A stretch of 64,000 nucleotides of DNA from Paenibacillus timonensis (GCF_022427145.1 NZ_JAKSXN010000018.1:1-64000), one strand, 5' to 3'; shown: positions 35,226-44,863, counted from the first letter of the stretch. Notes: generated by a model not told the origin, from the sequence alone. Numbers and translations: made by a program.

Positions 35226-35909
35226 TTAGGGCTGCAGCTGCCTGATTTCCGTTTGGACTTGCTGGTAGTAATGCAGGTAGGTGAACGCTCCGAATACGAT
35301 GGCGATCAGCAACGGAAGGACGGCTAGAGCGATCGGGATGTACAGGCTGGTTTCCCCGGCCAAGACGATTTTTTCTTCGCGGATGTCGTTGTCCAAAGGA
35401 TACCGTTGGTAGAGTGCATTGATTTTGCGTTTGGCATGTTGCAGATAAAGCGTATTCGCGGTAATGGCCAAACCGATCTTGATGGCTAGATAAACGGTAA
35501 CGAGGGTTGCCGCCATTCCGCCCGAAAAGGTACTGCCCGATCCCGCATATAAAAGAGATCCGACGATGTTGATCGCAAGCGAGCCTGCCACAAGATAAAG
35601 AAGCAGATATAAGTACATCCCCCGGTATAGCAGCCAATATCCGCCAAACACAAAGGCCGGCCAATTCCAGCGGCTATCTTCTCTCCATTTCTGCAAATAA
35701 ACTTCTGCCCGCGGTCCAACAAATCGCCTCAAATCCTCTTCCGGGACTCCAAACTCGGCCGTGTCCCGCACGCGTTCGGGAATTGGATCGGCTAGGGGGT
35801 GAGATCGCAGGAGGGGGTCCGGATCGTTGTTCGTTTTTGCCGGCGAGCCGCAGTTTGCGCAAAACCGGTCTTCTTCGTGTAGGGTTTTTCCACAGTAGGT
35901 GCAGTACAT
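35226..35909 (-). CDS. Zinc-ribbon membrane protein with DUF2628-like domain
   Basis: A 227-residue membrane protein. The first 25 residues are a zinc ribbon (CTYCGKTL...CANCG). After a linker comes a region like DUF2628 (FVGPRAEVYLQKWREDSRWNWPAFVFGGYWLLYRGMY), with four hydrophobic segments (about 95-115, 120-140, 150-165 and 195-215). Its function is unknown; DUF2628 proteins are small inner-membrane proteins. GGAGG precedes the ATG by 7 nt. Confidence 0.82.
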   Translation of the reverse strand: MYCTYCGKTLHEEDRFCANCGSPAKTNNDPDPLLRSHPLADPIPERVRDTAEFGVPEEDLRRFVGPRAEVYLQKWREDSRWNWPAFVFGGYWLLYRGMYLYLLLYLVAGSLAINIVGSLLYAGSGSTFSGGMAATLVTVYLAIKIGLAITANTLYLQHAKRKINALYQRYPLDNDIREEKIVLAGETSLYIPIALAVLPLLIAIVFGAFTYLHYYQQVQTEIRQLQP

Positions 35910-36146
35910 ATACAGCCTCCGTCCAGTTATTCATAGATCGTCAAAGGATAGTTCCTAGGAACTAGTTCTGAGATATTTATCGGAGGATCAAGGCGTCAGA
36001 TTTAGAGGGATGCGCTTTTTTCCGCAGAGCACCGCGGGAACGATTTTACATTATTTTTACTGCCAGGAAATAATCTGCAATTTTATAATAAATATGATGA
36101 GGAGGTAGTCCAATAAAATAGGCGTGTAGGGAGGAATCGATGATTT

Positions 36147-39100
36147 ATGGGTAAGGGCAACGCGAACGCTTGGCGCAACAAATGGCTGGGGCTACTCTTG
36201 GCCGGCGCATTGGTCGTAACCGTTTTACCGGGATGGGCACCGCAGGCGGCAGCGCAGCCTGCCGATTCGGCAGCCGCGGTGGAGGCAACCGAAGGAGCAG
36301 TGGACGGTGCAGGGATACCGCCGCTGGGTTCAGATGAACAGGCGCCGGGCAGCGAAGGGGCGGTCGACGCACTGGAAGCGGGCGTTCCGCAGACCGGGGC
36401 AAGCGCGGATCCTGCCGCAACAAGGGACGGCAGCGAGGTTTCGCTGCAAGCCGCCGGCGCTTCGCTCAGCGTGGCGGAAGCGATTGCCAAAGGGAACAGC
36501 GGCGAAGCTGTGGAAGTGGCCGGCATCATTGTTGGCCATGCGACGGGATCGCTTACTGCGGATTTCGAAGCTCCCTTCGGCAACGACTTCAACTTTTTGA
36601 TCGCCGATCAGGCAGGAGAGCAAGACAAAGCCAAGCTCATCGACGTGCAGGTCCCTTCCGGCTTAAGAGCCGAATTCGGCCTGCAAAGCAATCCCGATTT
36701 GATCGGGAAGCCGGTGACCGTAACGGGTTCTCTTGCGGCATACAACAATTTTGCCGGTCTAAAAAGCGTAACCGCGATTTCCTTAACGCAGTCTCAGCCG
36801 GAAGATCCCGAAGATCCGGGAGAGGACCCTGGTCAAGGGCCGGATCCGGGGGAAACTCCGCAGCTTCCGGACGGCACCGGTAAAAAGGTGCTGTTTGACA
36901 ACGCCCACGGCCAAACCGCCGGCGCGGCGGACTGGGTGATTGACGGCGGGTTTTCCGACTTTGCCGCGGGGCTGCGGGCCGCCGGCTTTACGGTAGAGTC
37001 GCTGGATCGCCCGATCCCTTACTCGTATGGGGAAACGGCTATCACCTACGGGGCTTTGCAGCCCTACGATGTGTTCGTGATCCCGGAGGCGAACATCCCG
37101 TTTAAGGCCGCCGAGCAGGAGGCATTGGTGCAATATGTGGAAAATGGCGGCGCCGTTTTCTTCATCTCCGACCATTACAATGCCGACCGCAACAAGAACC
37201 GCTGGGACGCCTCAGAGGTGTTTAACGGCTACCGCCGCGGGGCTTACGAAAATCCGGCCAAAGGGATGGCGGCCGAAGAGGCGAACTCTCCCGCGATGCA
37301 AGGGCTGAGCAGCTCCGATTGGTTAGCCGATAACTTCGGCGTTCGCTTCCGTTATAACGCCCTGGGTGACGTCAATGCAACGGATATCGTCAGCCCGTCG
37401 CAGTCGTTTGGCATCACGGCCGGCGTGAACGCTGTTGCGATGCATGCAGGGTCGACCGTGGCGATTCTCGATCCGGACAAAGCCAAAGGGCTTGTCTATG
37501 TACCGACCGGGGTTCCGGCTTGGGCCAACGCCGTCGATGAAGGCGTCTATGACGGAGGCGGCCGGGCGGAAGGTCCTTATGCGGCCATCGCCAAACTGGG
37601 GCTCGGCAAAGCCGCTTTTATCGGCGACTCTTCGCCGGTGGAAGACGCGACGCCGAAGTACGTGCGGGAAGAAAACGGCCAAAAGAAAACGACGTATGAC
37701 GGATTCAAAGAAGTCGACGACGGATTGTTCTTGGTGCAGACGGTGAAATGGCTGGCGCACGACGAGAGCTACACCTCTTTTGACGAGGTGCCGGGACTCG
37801 TGCTGGATACGCCGACGGCGTTGGACACAGACGAGGAGCCGGCGGCTACGACCGAGCCGCAGCCGGAACCGTGGTCGCATCCGGCCGCCGGGTATAAATG
37901 GTACGATCCGGCCACCTTTAAGCCGGGTTCGTACGGATCGTCGCAGGCGCCGGAAACGGAGCCGACGTTTGGCTTCGTGCATCAAGCGCAACTGCCAAGC
38001 CAGCAGGAATTCCAGATCCGCGTGACGGCGGACGGTCTGACGCCGGGACAGACGGAATCCGATTTGCGTGTAGGTATCTACCTGGCCGGCGGCGAGCAGA
38101 TCGCCCGGTTCAAGAATGCGGACGGCAGCTGGTCGGATTACAATTACAGCACGGCCTTTTCCTTGACGGGCGATGCCCAAGGGCATGCGTCCAAGGACCT
38201 GACCGTGCAGTTGAAGCCGGGGGTAACGGCTTCTAGCGCCAATTTGCGCTTGAAGCAAGGCAGCGCGAACGAGATCACGAAGCCGATCGAAATCGCTAAC
38301 GTGGATGCCGAGCCGCTGCCGGGCGACCACCCGCCGGTGCCGGAGTTGAGCACGATCGCCGCGGCGCGCGGGGCGGCGGAAGGGACGGTCGTAACGATCC
38401 AGGGGGTCATTACTTCCGAGCCGGGCGTGTTCGGCGGCCAGGGCTTCTATGTGCAGGATGAGACGGCCGGCATTTACGTCTTCCAAACGGCGGCGGGTTA
38501 TCACGCCGGCGACCTTATTCGCATCAGCGCCACGCGAACGTTGTATAACGGGGAAGTGGAGCTGGAGAATCCGGTGCTGATCGAGAAGCGGGGTACGTCC
38601 CCGCTTCCGCAGCCGTTGGTTCAGGAGGCGGTGACCGACGCCAACCAAGGGAAGCTGATCACTTTAAAGAACGTGGGAGTTCAGGACATCGTCGCCGCCA
38701 CGCCGGCCGGTTCCTTTGAATTCAACGCCGCCCATGAGGACGGTAGCGGGACTCGGGTACGGTTCGACGGGAGAACCGGAGTGACAATGGATTCTTTCAC
38801 GGCGTTGTACCCGGCAGGTACACGCGTGGATATCAGCGGTATCGCCTCGGTATTCCGGGGGACCTACCAGCTGAAGCCGCTCGCCCTGGCCCATGTCGTG
38901 CCGAGTGCGACGGAAGCGGATTTGGCGGCTCCGGTGACGGAGAGCGATATCTCCGGGGTTGAGGGTACGGACGTTTATAACCTGTCGGAAGTGACGGTGG
39001 CTTTTTACGCGAAGGATGAAGGCGGCAGCGGCCTGGACCGGACGGAGTACCGGGTGAATGGCGGGGAGTGGATTCGTTATGTTCAGCCGCTGGTGCTGTC

Positions 39101-39695
39101 TGCTGACGGGAAATACACGATCGAATACCGCTCCGTGGACCAGGCGGGGAACGAGGAAACGCCCAAGACGCTGTACATCAATGTGGATCGCCTGGCGCCT
39201 GAGGTAACGTTCTCCGGAGACAGCCAGGTGCTTCAGGTCGCCTCGGGCGTTCCTTTCGCCGTTGCGGTCCATGATGCGATCAGCGGTCCGAAGTCAACGG
39301 CGTACCGTCTTGACGGACGCAGCATCACGGGCGTTGCGGAAATCGTTCCGTTCTCGCTGGAGGTCGGCACGCACAAGTTGACGGTCCAGGCAACGGATGC
39401 GGCGGGGCATGCCGCGTCGGTAGAGTTTACGTTCCAGGTCACGATCGATATTGCGCATTTGGATGAACTGGTGGATTTGGGCAAGGATCACGGCTATTTC
39501 AAAACCAAAGGCACGGCAACGAGCCTGCAAGCCCAAATCGCCTCGCTGCAGAAGGCCAAAACTCCGCTGGAGCGCGACATCAAGCTGAAAGCGCTGAAGC
39601 TGACCGTCAGCGTCCAAAGCGGAATAACGATCAAAGAGAGCTTCGCCAAGCTGATGCTTAAAGATCTGGAGTATATCGGGAAGAAGGCCGCGTAA
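36147..39695 (+). CDS. Secreted multidomain protein with OB-fold and DUF4350-like domains
   Basis: A 1182-residue exported protein. A signal peptide (about 1-36, cut near AAA-Q) precedes an Ala/Glu-rich linker, a DUF6359/YhcR-type OB fold (about 108-214), a DUF4350 or glutamine-amidotransferase-like domain (about 246-545, GKKVLFDNAHGQTAGAADWV), beta-sandwich linkers, a second OB domain (about 735-900, VVTIQGVITSEPGVFGGQGFYVQD), an Ig-like OmpL47-type domain (about 940-1015), and a C-terminal helical FIMAH-like segment (about 1095-1182). No nuclease domain is evident, although the OB type occurs in secreted nucleases. It may bind extracellular polymers. Function unknown. Confidence 0.75.
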   Translation: MGKGNANAWRNKWLGLLLAGALVVTVLPGWAPQAAAQPADSAAAVEATEGAVDGAGIPPLGSDEQAPGSEGAVDALEAGVPQTGASADPAATRDGSEVSLQAAGASLSVAEAIAKGNSGEAVEVAGIIVGHATGSLTADFEAPFGNDFNFLIADQAGEQDKAKLIDVQVPSGLRAEFGLQSNPDLIGKPVTVTGSLAAYNNFAGLKSVTAISLTQSQPEDPEDPGEDPGQGPDPGETPQLPDGTGKKVLFDNAHGQTAGAADWVIDGGFSDFAAGLRAAGFTVESLDRPIPYSYGETAITYGALQPYDVFVIPEANIPFKAAEQEALVQYVENGGAVFFISDHYNADRNKNRWDASEVFNGYRRGAYENPAKGMAAEEANSPAMQGLSSSDWLADNFGVRFRYNALGDVNATDIVSPSQSFGITAGVNAVAMHAGSTVAILDPDKAKGLVYVPTGVPAWANAVDEGVYDGGGRAEGPYAAIAKLGLGKAAFIGDSSPVEDATPKYVREENGQKKTTYDGFKEVDDGLFLVQTVKWLAHDESYTSFDEVPGLVLDTPTALDTDEEPAATTEPQPEPWSHPAAGYKWYDPATFKPGSYGSSQAPETEPTFGFVHQAQLPSQQEFQIRVTADGLTPGQTESDLRVGIYLAGGEQIARFKNADGSWSDYNYSTAFSLTGDAQGHASKDLTVQLKPGVTASSANLRLKQGSANEITKPIEIANVDAEPLPGDHPPVPELSTIAAARGAAEGTVVTIQGVITSEPGVFGGQGFYVQDETAGIYVFQTAAGYHAGDLIRISATRTLYNGEVELENPVLIEKRGTSPLPQPLVQEAVTDANQGKLITLKNVGVQDIVAATPAGSFEFNAAHEDGSGTRVRFDGRTGVTMDSFTALYPAGTRVDISGIASVFRGTYQLKPLALAHVVPSATEADLAAPVTESDISGVEGTDVYNLSEVTVAFYAKDEGGSGLDRTEYRVNGGEWIRYVQPLVLSADGKYTIEYRSVDQAGNEETPKTLYINVDRLAPEVTFSGDSQVLQVASGVPFAVAVHDAISGPKSTAYRLDGRSITGVAEIVPFSLEVGTHKLTVQATDAAGHAASVEFTFQVTIDIAHLDELVDLGKDHGYFKTKGTATSLQAQIASLQKAKTPLERDIKLKALKLTVSVQSGITIKESFAKLMLKDLEYIGKKAA

Positions 39696-39754
39696 CGATT
39701 CGTGGCTGTTGCTGCGGATCACCTTTCGAACATGGACTTAACCTAGAAACGCGG

Positions 39755-39796
39755 GACACAGGGAGGAACCCTTCTCTGTGTCTCGTTTTTTTTGAC
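39755..39796 (+). terminator. Terminator after the secreted multidomain gene
   Basis: CGGGACACAG pairs with CTGTGTCTCG (one G-U pair), followed by eight T. It ends about 100 nt after the stop codon. Confidence 0.8.
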
Positions 39797-39818
39797 GCTT
39801 AGGGAGAAGTAGCCGATT

Positions 39819-39888
39819 GTGCAAACGATTGACCTGCTTCCGGCGTCAATGGTATAATCCAGCACATACGGGATAGTAAACGTTTAAC
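39819..39888 (+). promoter_or_regulatory. Promoter of the GH133-pullulanase operon with two LacI-type operators
   Basis: TTGACC (39829-39834), 18 nt and TATAAT (39853-39858). Operator-like sites overlap both sides: TGTGCAAACGATTGAC (39819-39834) covers the -35, and AGTAAACGTTTAAC (39875-39888) starts about 10 nt after the predicted start of transcription. Both share the CAAACG or AAACGTTT core of sites found near the LacI regulator gene and the malE operon. This suggests repression by the LacI-family protein. Confidence 0.65.
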
Positions 39889-39899
39889 CTCCGGCGAAT

Positions 39900-39913
39900 T
39901 GTGAGCGCTTTTT
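39900..39913 (+). promoter_or_regulatory. Candidate CcpA cre site
   Basis: TGTGAGCGCTTTTT resembles the cre consensus TGWAANCGNTNWCA with three mismatches. It lies about 35 nt downstream of the predicted start of transcription of the GH133 operon. A weak match; supported mainly by context and by a better site before malE. Confidence 0.4.
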
Positions 39914-40074
39914 TTGGCTTTGAACCAGGTATGTCACGAATAGCGGAGGGATAGTAACAATAGGGACTTGGAACGGCCTAGGATCCAGGGATGACAGCAG
40001 AACCCAGGGGGACACTGGGATGAATTCCTTGGCGTGGAAGCAAGAACGAAATGACCGAAAGGGGAAACCGTCGC

Positions 40075-42192
40075 ATGGAAGCAGCAAATCATAGGGATCG
40101 GCATCAAGAGCTAATGGATCATCGGACAAAGGGAGCCGCAAACGACCGGGCTTACGTCCTTGGACGCAACGCCTGGCGGACGATTGAAGAAGGGAACGAG
40201 CGGGAGTGGCTGATCGGCAACGGCATCGGCGGGTATGCCAACCATTCCGTGCCGGGCGGAGGTTACCGGATGTCGCATGGTTATCTGGTGGCTTCAGCCA
40301 AAGCACCGGTGAACCGGATGCTGGTGTTTACGCGTTCACAGGAGCAGGTGGACATCGGAGATCGCAGCTACGACCTGACTTCCCAGCAATACATCAACTG
40401 GCAAAAAAACGGCCAACGTTATCTGCGCCGCTTCAAGCTGGACACCGTACCGGAATACGACTACCAGGTCGAAGACGTGCGGATCGTCAAAACGATCGCG
40501 CTGGAGTACGGCCACAATACGGTCGCGGTTTGTTATGACATCACCGGGGGCAAGGAGACGGCGCAGGTCAAGCTGGTGCCGCTGTTTAATTACCGCTCGC
40601 CCGGCGACGTGTCGGAGAAAGGAAATTTGCGGTTCGAGAAGCGGCTCGAAGACCGTTTGCTGCGGTTGATTCCCGAGCGGGATCCGGGAGTGACCATTTC
40701 GTTTCTGGCCTCGGAAGGGGAGTTCCTGGACCGTTCGACGCTGCCGGTAACGATGGCGACGCCCAATTACGTCATCGAAGAAGGTCATTATTATCCGTTC
40801 GAGAACCGGAACGGTTTTCTAGGCATTGACAACCATTATACGCCATATGAAATACAGGTGACCGTTGAACCCTATGAGCGCAAGAGGATTTATCTGAAAT
40901 GCTCCACCGAGGCGTTGACGCGGGACGGCAAGGACGGTTTTACGATCGTGCGCGAATATCGCGAGCGCATGGCGCATCTCGTACAAACAGCCGGATATGG
41001 CGATCGGCTGGCCGACCGCCTGGTGGAGGCGGCGGATCATTTCATCGTGGACCGGGAATCTACCGGGTTGAAAACCGTTCTGGCGGGGTACCCTTGGTTC
41101 ACCGACTGGGGCCGGGATACGATGATTGCATTCCAGGGGGTGGCGCTGGCCACCAAACGATTCGACGAAGCCCGCGAAATATTGGAGTCTTTTGCCCATT
41201 ACGTGCGGCGCGGTCTCATTCCCAACATGTTCCCGGACGACGGCCAGGAGCCGCTTTACAACACGGTAGATGCCTCCTTGTGGTATGTACACGCCGTCTA
41301 TGAATATTTGAAACATACCGGGGGGGAAGATGATTACAGGTTCATTCGCGACAAAATTTATCCGAAGCTGAAGGAGATCATCGCCGCTTACCAGGGCGGC
41401 ACCGATTTCTCCATCGGGATGGATGAGGACGGACTGATCCATGCCGGCGGGGGTCTCGATCAGGTCACCTGGATGGACGTGCGGGTCGGCGAATGGGTGG
41501 TTACGCCGCGACACGGCAAACCGGTTGAAATCAATGCGCTGTGGTACAACGCACTGCGGATCATGGCACAGCTTGCGGAACGTTTTGGAGAAAAACTGCC
41601 ATATGATGAATTGGCACGGAAGGTACGGGAATCGTTCTGCCGCCGCTTCTGGAACGAGGTGGACCAATGTCTGTACGATGTGGTGGACGTGCCGCAAGAA
41701 GGCGGCGGATTCGGCGATGACCCTTCGATCCGGCCAAACCAGATTTGGGCGGTATCGCTGCCGTTCACGATGCTGCCTCCCGAACAGGAGAAGGCGGTGG
41801 TCGGGACGGTGTATCAGCATTTGTACACGCCTTATGGACTTCGTTCGTTGTCCGACCGGGATCCGCGCTTCCAGCCCCGCTACATCGGCAAGCTGATCGA
41901 TCGGGACGGTGCCTATCATATGGGGACGACCTGGGCGTTCCCGCTCGGCGGGTTCATCACAGCGTACTGCAAAGTGAACGGCTACAGCCGGGAAGCCGTA
42001 CTGACGGCGAAGGACATGTGCAGCGCGTTTGAGGATCATATGCATGACGGCGGACTCGGCGGCATCGCCGAGATTTTTGACGGGGATTTTGCCTGCACCG
42101 GGCGGGGTTGCTTTACTCAAGCTTGGAGCGTGGGCGAAATTCTTCGGGCTTATACGGAAGACGTGCTGCCGAATTTGACGGGATTGGAGTGA
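40075..42192 (+). CDS. Glycogen debranching enzyme (GH133 amylo-alpha-1,6-glucosidase-type)
   Basis: A 705-residue cytosolic enzyme. The N-terminal glycogen debranching domain (about 25-280; WLIGNGIGGYANHSVPGGGYRMSHGYL) precedes the (alpha/alpha)6 GH133 catalytic domain (about 300-700; PWFTDWGRDTMIAFQG, FPDDGQEPLYNTVDASLWYV, RPNQIWAVSLPFTML). It removes alpha-1,6 branch residues from glycogen or branched maltodextrin. No signal peptide, so it acts on intracellular substrate. The ATG at 40051 is possible; I prefer 40075, preceded by AAAGGGG. The pullulanase gene starts at its stop codon. Confidence 0.85.
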   Translation: MEAANHRDRHQELMDHRTKGAANDRAYVLGRNAWRTIEEGNEREWLIGNGIGGYANHSVPGGGYRMSHGYLVASAKAPVNRMLVFTRSQEQVDIGDRSYDLTSQQYINWQKNGQRYLRRFKLDTVPEYDYQVEDVRIVKTIALEYGHNTVAVCYDITGGKETAQVKLVPLFNYRSPGDVSEKGNLRFEKRLEDRLLRLIPERDPGVTISFLASEGEFLDRSTLPVTMATPNYVIEEGHYYPFENRNGFLGIDNHYTPYEIQVTVEPYERKRIYLKCSTEALTRDGKDGFTIVREYRERMAHLVQTAGYGDRLADRLVEAADHFIVDRESTGLKTVLAGYPWFTDWGRDTMIAFQGVALATKRFDEAREILESFAHYVRRGLIPNMFPDDGQEPLYNTVDASLWYVHAVYEYLKHTGGEDDYRFIRDKIYPKLKEIIAAYQGGTDFSIGMDEDGLIHAGGGLDQVTWMDVRVGEWVVTPRHGKPVEINALWYNALRIMAQLAERFGEKLPYDELARKVRESFCRRFWNEVDQCLYDVVDVPQEGGGFGDDPSIRPNQIWAVSLPFTMLPPEQEKAVVGTVYQHLYTPYGLRSLSDRDPRFQPRYIGKLIDRDGAYHMGTTWAFPLGGFITAYCKVNGYSREAVLTAKDMCSAFEDHMHDGGLGGIAEIFDGDFACTGRGCFTQAWSVGEILRAYTEDVLPNLTGLE

Positions 42193-42197
42193 GGACG

Positions 42198-44222
42198 TTG
42201 TCCGTACAAAAAGAATACCAAGGCACCATCGATTACGGAGATTTGGCGGTCACCGGGGGAATCTCGGTGTTTGACGCGGAGTTCGACGAGAAGTTTGTTT
42301 ATGATGGCGATGATCTGGGAGCGGTGTATTCGCCGGAACAAACCCGGTTCCGTTTATGGGCCCCCACCGCTTCCGAGGCGAAGGTCGTTCTGTATGAAAC
42401 CGGGGACGGCATGACCGGAAACGAGCTGCCGATGCAGCGGGATGTGCAAGGGACATGGACCTTATCGGTGAAGAAGGATTGCCGAGGTTTGTTCTATACG
42501 TATCGCGTCAAAGTCGGCGAGCAGTGGAATGAGGCGGCCGACCCTTACGCGAAAGCGGTTGGCGTCAACGGAGAGAAAGCGGCGATCCTCGATTTACGGA
42601 GCACCGATCCGTCTGGGTGGGAGAACGATGCGAAGCCGCCGCTCGAATCGCCGGTGGACGCCGTGATCTATGAGCTGCATGTCCGCGATCTGTCGATTCA
42701 TCCTCACAGCGGCATCCGCGAGAAGGGGAAGTATCTGGGCCTGGCCGAAGAAGGAACCCGGGGGCCGGACGGCATTCCGACGGGCCTTGATCATATCGCC
42801 GGGCTGGGCGTGACGCATGTACAGCTGCTGCCGGTCTTCGATTACTCTCCGGAGAGCGTGGATGAAAGCCGCTTGGATCAACCCCATTATAACTGGGGGT
42901 ACGATCCGCAGAACTATAACGTGCCGGAAGGCTCCTACGCCACGGACCCTTATGATCCGGCCGCACGCATCGCCGAGCTGAAGCAACTTGTCCAGACGCT
43001 GCATGCCCGCGGGCTCCGGGTGATTATGGACGTGGTGTACAACCACGTATACGATGGGTATCTGATTCATTTCACCAAACTGGTGCCGGGGTATTATTTG
43101 CGGTACAAGGCCGACCGGACCTTCTCGGACGGGGCGTTTTGCGGCAACGAGTGCGCATCGGAACGGCCGATGATGACGAAATATATCGTCGATTCGATCC
43201 TGCATTGGGTCCGCGAATTTCATATCGACGGCTTCCGCTTCGATCTGATGGGCCTTATCGATACCGAGACGATGAATGAGATCCGCCGCCGCTTGGACGA
43301 GACCGATCCTTCGATCCTGACGATCGGCGAAGGGTGGATGATGGAGACGGTGCTCCCTAAGGAGCGCCGTGCCAACCAGGACAACGCCGGAAAGCTGCCG
43401 GGCATCGGCATGTTTAACGACGGGCTGCGGGACGCGGTGAAAGGGGATATCTTCATCTTTGACCGCAAAGGGTTCATCAGCGCCGGAGAAGGCTTCGAGG
43501 ACGGGGTGAAGCGCGGCGTGGCCGGGGGGATCGACTATGACGGGGCAGAGCTCCGGCAGTTTGCGGCAGAGCCGGTCCAATCGGTGAATTTTGTGGAGTG
43601 TCATGATAACCATACGTTATGGGACAAAATCAAGCTGTCCACGCCGGGCGCCTCGGAGGAAGAGCGCCGGGCGATGCACCGGCTCGCCTCGGCGATCGTG
43701 CTGACGAGCCAAGGCATTCCGTTCCTCCACGCCGGGCAGGAATTCATGCGCACGAAGGGCGGCGTGGAGAACAGCTACAAATCGCCCATCGAGACCAATT
43801 GGCTCGATTGGGAGCGCTGCGCGGCGCATCAGGACGACGTGTCCTATATGCGCAGCCTGATCGCCTTGCGCCAGGCGCACCCCGCGTTCCGCCTGCGAAC
43901 GGCGGACGAGATCCGCGCGCATCTGCGCTTTGAGGCAGCGCCGCCCCACGCGGTGGCGTACACGCTGCGCGACCACGCCGGCGGCGACCCCGATCGCCAC
44001 CTGTACGTGCTCTACAACGCGCACCCCGGCGCGTTGTCGCTGGAGCTGCCCGCCCTCGGACCGTGGGAGGTCCGGTTCGGCGGCGAGCACGTGCTCGCGC
44101 TGGAGGCGGGCGCGAGCGGGAGCTCTGCAGCGGCTACGGGCGCTGCAGCGGGGGGGCCTCCAGCCGGGGCACGGCTGGAGGTTCGCGGGGTCGGCGTCGT
44201 GGTACTCGCCGTCCCGCGGTAA
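42198..44222 (+). CDS. pulA: Type I pullulanase
   Basis: A 674-residue GH13 debranching enzyme that hydrolyses alpha-1,6 bonds of pullulan and limit dextrins. A CBM48-like domain (about 35-130) is followed by the catalytic barrel with the type I signature YNWGYDP (231-237), nucleophile Asp349 (GFRFDLMG), acid Glu378 (IGEGW) and Asp470 (ECHDNH). It has no signal peptide. The Ala/Gly-rich C terminus (about 630-674) is unusual. Start is TTG at 42198 after GTGAGG, or GTG at 42189 overlapping the previous stop; both have the same frame. Cotranscribed with the GH133 gene. Confidence 0.88.
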   Translation: MSVQKEYQGTIDYGDLAVTGGISVFDAEFDEKFVYDGDDLGAVYSPEQTRFRLWAPTASEAKVVLYETGDGMTGNELPMQRDVQGTWTLSVKKDCRGLFYTYRVKVGEQWNEAADPYAKAVGVNGEKAAILDLRSTDPSGWENDAKPPLESPVDAVIYELHVRDLSIHPHSGIREKGKYLGLAEEGTRGPDGIPTGLDHIAGLGVTHVQLLPVFDYSPESVDESRLDQPHYNWGYDPQNYNVPEGSYATDPYDPAARIAELKQLVQTLHARGLRVIMDVVYNHVYDGYLIHFTKLVPGYYLRYKADRTFSDGAFCGNECASERPMMTKYIVDSILHWVREFHIDGFRFDLMGLIDTETMNEIRRRLDETDPSILTIGEGWMMETVLPKERRANQDNAGKLPGIGMFNDGLRDAVKGDIFIFDRKGFISAGEGFEDGVKRGVAGGIDYDGAELRQFAAEPVQSVNFVECHDNHTLWDKIKLSTPGASEEERRAMHRLASAIVLTSQGIPFLHAGQEFMRTKGGVENSYKSPIETNWLDWERCAAHQDDVSYMRSLIALRQAHPAFRLRTADEIRAHLRFEAAPPHAVAYTLRDHAGGDPDRHLYVLYNAHPGALSLELPALGPWEVRFGGEHVLALEAGASGSSAAATGAAAGGPPAGARLEVRGVGVVVLAVPR

Positions 44223-44228
44223 CCGCGC

Positions 44229-44259
44229 AAGGGCCAGGGGCGGGAGCCCCGTGGCCCTT
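44229..44259 (+). other. Strong hairpin after pullulanase gene
   Basis: AAGGGCCAGGGGC and GCCCCGTGGCCCTT form a nearly perfect stem with a 4-nt loop, directly after the stop codon. It lacks a T tract; it may protect or terminate the mRNA in combination with downstream sequence, or be a chance product of the GC-rich tail. Confidence 0.5.
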
Positions 44260-44438
44260 GGGGTGGCGCCACGGCGCAGCCCGTGGCGCGGGTCCGCGCC
44301 GCGGCGGCCGGCTGCGGCACTGCGCCCGACGCCGGCGGCCGCGTCGGCTCCAGCGCCAGCGTTCGGCTGGCGCGGGTCCGCATGCCAGCCGCCGCGGCTG
44401 GGCCGCATCAGGCATCGCCATGCCGCGGCGCCCCACAC

Positions 44439-44638
44439 AATAAGGGTAAAAAATACCCTTATTTCCGCAAAAAAGCCTCTTTTGAACAAAATAGCGGTAT
44501 TTTATGGCCTTATTTCTCCGCAGTAGCCCCCCAAACGGGCGTTTTTGCCCCTGCCGGACCGAAATAAGGCCATTTTTTATCCCTATTTGTTCAAACCAAG
44601 CCCAATCACCGGAAATAAGGTGATTTTTTACCGCTATT
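44439..44638. repeat. Four 25-nt quasi-palindromes, about 51-bp spacing
   Basis: Copies of AATAAGGNNA-N5-TNNCCTTATT or variants lie at 44439-44463 (perfect), 44490-44514, 44563-44587 and 44614-44638. Distances are 51, 73 and 51 nt. The arms are 10 nt with a 5-nt T-rich loop. Spacers between the 51-nt copies are 26 nt and unrelated. The family is distinct in sequence from that at 12930 and 24362 but has almost the same spacing. Confidence 0.8.
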
Positions 44639-44815
44639 TCTCGCGGGCCGGCGCGGCCAAGGTGGCTAGAGGCATTCATTCACGTTGCGTACTCGCAACC
44701 TGGTCTCGCGGCGCTCGCCGCCTCCGCAGTGGCGCCTTTAAGGCCAGCGCTCGCGCTCCGCTCTGTTCACCCGTCCCGCTGCTAGCCGCCTGCGGAGCCT
44801 TTGCCCCGCTTCGCA

Positions 44816-44856
44816 CAAAAAAACAGCCCCCACGGCCAAGCCGATGGGGGCTGTTA
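44816..44856 (-). terminator. Terminator of maltose phosphorylase gene
   Basis: On the minus strand AACAGCCCCCA and TGGGGGCTGTT pair around a 12-nt loop and end in seven T. It follows the stop codon at 44864. Confidence 0.85.
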
Positions 44857-44863
44857 CAATCGT

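Larger units (their letters stand above)
44223..44863. other. GC-rich to AT-rich intergenic region with palindromes
   Basis: This 641 bp gap starts very GC-rich (44223-44435), changes abruptly to AT-rich palindromic repeats (44439-44638), and ends with the minus-strand terminator of maltose phosphorylase. No gene was recognised. Confidence 0.6.
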
